A stretch of 64,000 bases of DNA from Crossaster papposus (taxonomy: Eukaryota; Echinodermata; Asteroidea; Velatida; Solasteridae). Below the pieces are notes generated by a model, which saw only the letters and a list, made by a program, of their open reading frames with translations, did no database searches and was not told the DNA's origin. The position numbers and the translations under genes are program-made. Of this stretch, positions 63,778 to 64,000 are shown one piece after another. Each line of letters opens with the position of its first letter. The stretch's first letter is position 1. The stretch spans positions 1,301,001 to 1,365,000 of the forward strand of contig JBAIAA010000506.1 in the NCBI GenBank assembly GCA_037893245.1, given 5' to 3'.

Positions 63778-64000
63778 TTGTTCCGACATCAGGTGTTTAT
63801 TTCTGTCCTGAAATTATCATTTTTGACATCATTGTTGACATCATTTTTGACATCATTTTTGACATCATTTTTGACATCATTTTTGACATCATTTTTGACA
63901 TCATTTTTGACATCATTTTTGACTGTAAGACTGAACATTTATAATGCACACTTCATTCCCTTAACATATTTAACTCGAGGGCTTGTTCCGACACCAGGTG
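63778..64000 (+). repeat. Last composite module and cut-off unit
   Basis: A 205-bp module (eight 12-mers; the first is CATTGTTGAC-type) is followed by the start of another unit with GACACCAGG at the window edge. It resembles 32859-33060, with two more 12-mers. Confidence 0.92.

Larger units (their letters stand above)
1..64000 (+). repeat. Satellite array filling the window (67-bp unit plus 12-bp-minisatellite composite module)
   Basis: Every stretch belongs to one of two related tandem units, all in the same orientation. The landmark TTGTTCCGAC (or TTGTTTCGAC) recurs from 17 to 63983, and its spacings are almost all 67, 51 or 109+12n bp, so no unexplained insert remains. The exceptions are 1-2-bp indels, modules 7 bp short (about 102+12n) and one 66-bp unit. 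Both window edges cut through units, so the array continues beyond. Copies differ by scattered substitutions and by shared, inherited variants arranged in higher-order repeats. Size, homogeneity and lack of genes fit eukaryotic heterochromatic satellite DNA. The family is not one I recognise, and the host species is not determinable. Confidence 0.97.

Noticed and set aside
1-64000. CRISPR array
   Set aside because: There are no distinct spacers between constant repeats; all sequence between landmarks is itself repeated, units are too long and the DNA is eukaryote-like.
1-64000. Telomeric repeats, rRNA, tRNA or snRNA genes
   Set aside because: No TTAGGG/TTTAGGG/TTAGG-type arrays and no recognisable RNA gene boxes; everything is covered by the two repeat units.

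Overview
The whole 64,000-base window is one uninterrupted tandem-repeat (satellite) array. I found no protein-coding gene, RNA gene, transposon, CRISPR array or unique sequence. The content is AT-rich (the 67-bp unit is about 39% G+C, its 12-bp companion 25%), every unit has the same orientation, and the units are stacked in nested higher-order repeats. This suggests constitutive heterochromatin of a eukaryotic chromosome (pericentromeric, subtelomeric or sex-chromosome-like). The species cannot be named from the sequence. I do not recognise the repeat family.

Two building blocks explain everything. (1) A 67-bp unit carrying a CTCGAG hexamer followed by GGCTTGTTCCGACATCAGG. (2) A composite module that shares the 67-bp unit's two ends but carries a cassette in its middle: a leader (GTCCTGAAATTATCATTTTT), a run of n copies of a 12-bp minisatellite (GACATCATTTTT), and a tail starting GACTGTAAGACTGAAAATTT. 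Module length is 109 + 12n bp (commonly 133, 145, 157, 181, 193, 205, 217, 251, 287). Measuring from one TTGTTCCGAC landmark to the next tiles positions 17 to 63983 completely. My hand count is about 311 units of 67 bp (about 33% of the window), 17 shortened 51-bp units, and about 213 composite modules (about 66%) holding roughly 1,600 copies of the 12-mer. A few modules have a short or missing leader or a shortened tail.

Layout. Domain I (1 to about 12.8 kb) has module classes not seen later (GACATGATATTT, CTCTTTCTG/CCCTTTCTG, GGGATC) and repeats of about 0.94, 1.53, 3.1 and 4.48 kb. Domain II (about 12.8-21.7 kb) introduces 51-bp units, a long run of 15 67-bp units, one of 17, modules with TATTTCAGTCC, and a 1,133-bp tandem duplication. 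Domain III (about 21.7-64 kb) has TATTTTAGTCC and GGCATC variants, a 2.34-2.49-kb duplication, an apparently exact 1,531-bp duplication, and from 39.5 kb two alternating large units, here called alpha (about 1.8-1.95 kb) and beta (about 2.3-2.6 kb), in the order alpha-beta-beta-beta-alpha-beta-alpha-beta-alpha. A segment at 29.4-32 kb reappears about 31.3 kb downstream at 60.7-63.4 kb.

Open reading frames up to about 300 codons exist, but they follow from the repeat: 12 is divisible by three, four of six frames of the 12-mer lack stops, and most of these frames open at TTG rather than ATG. I treat none as genes. Counts and spacings were read by eye and may be off by a unit in places.
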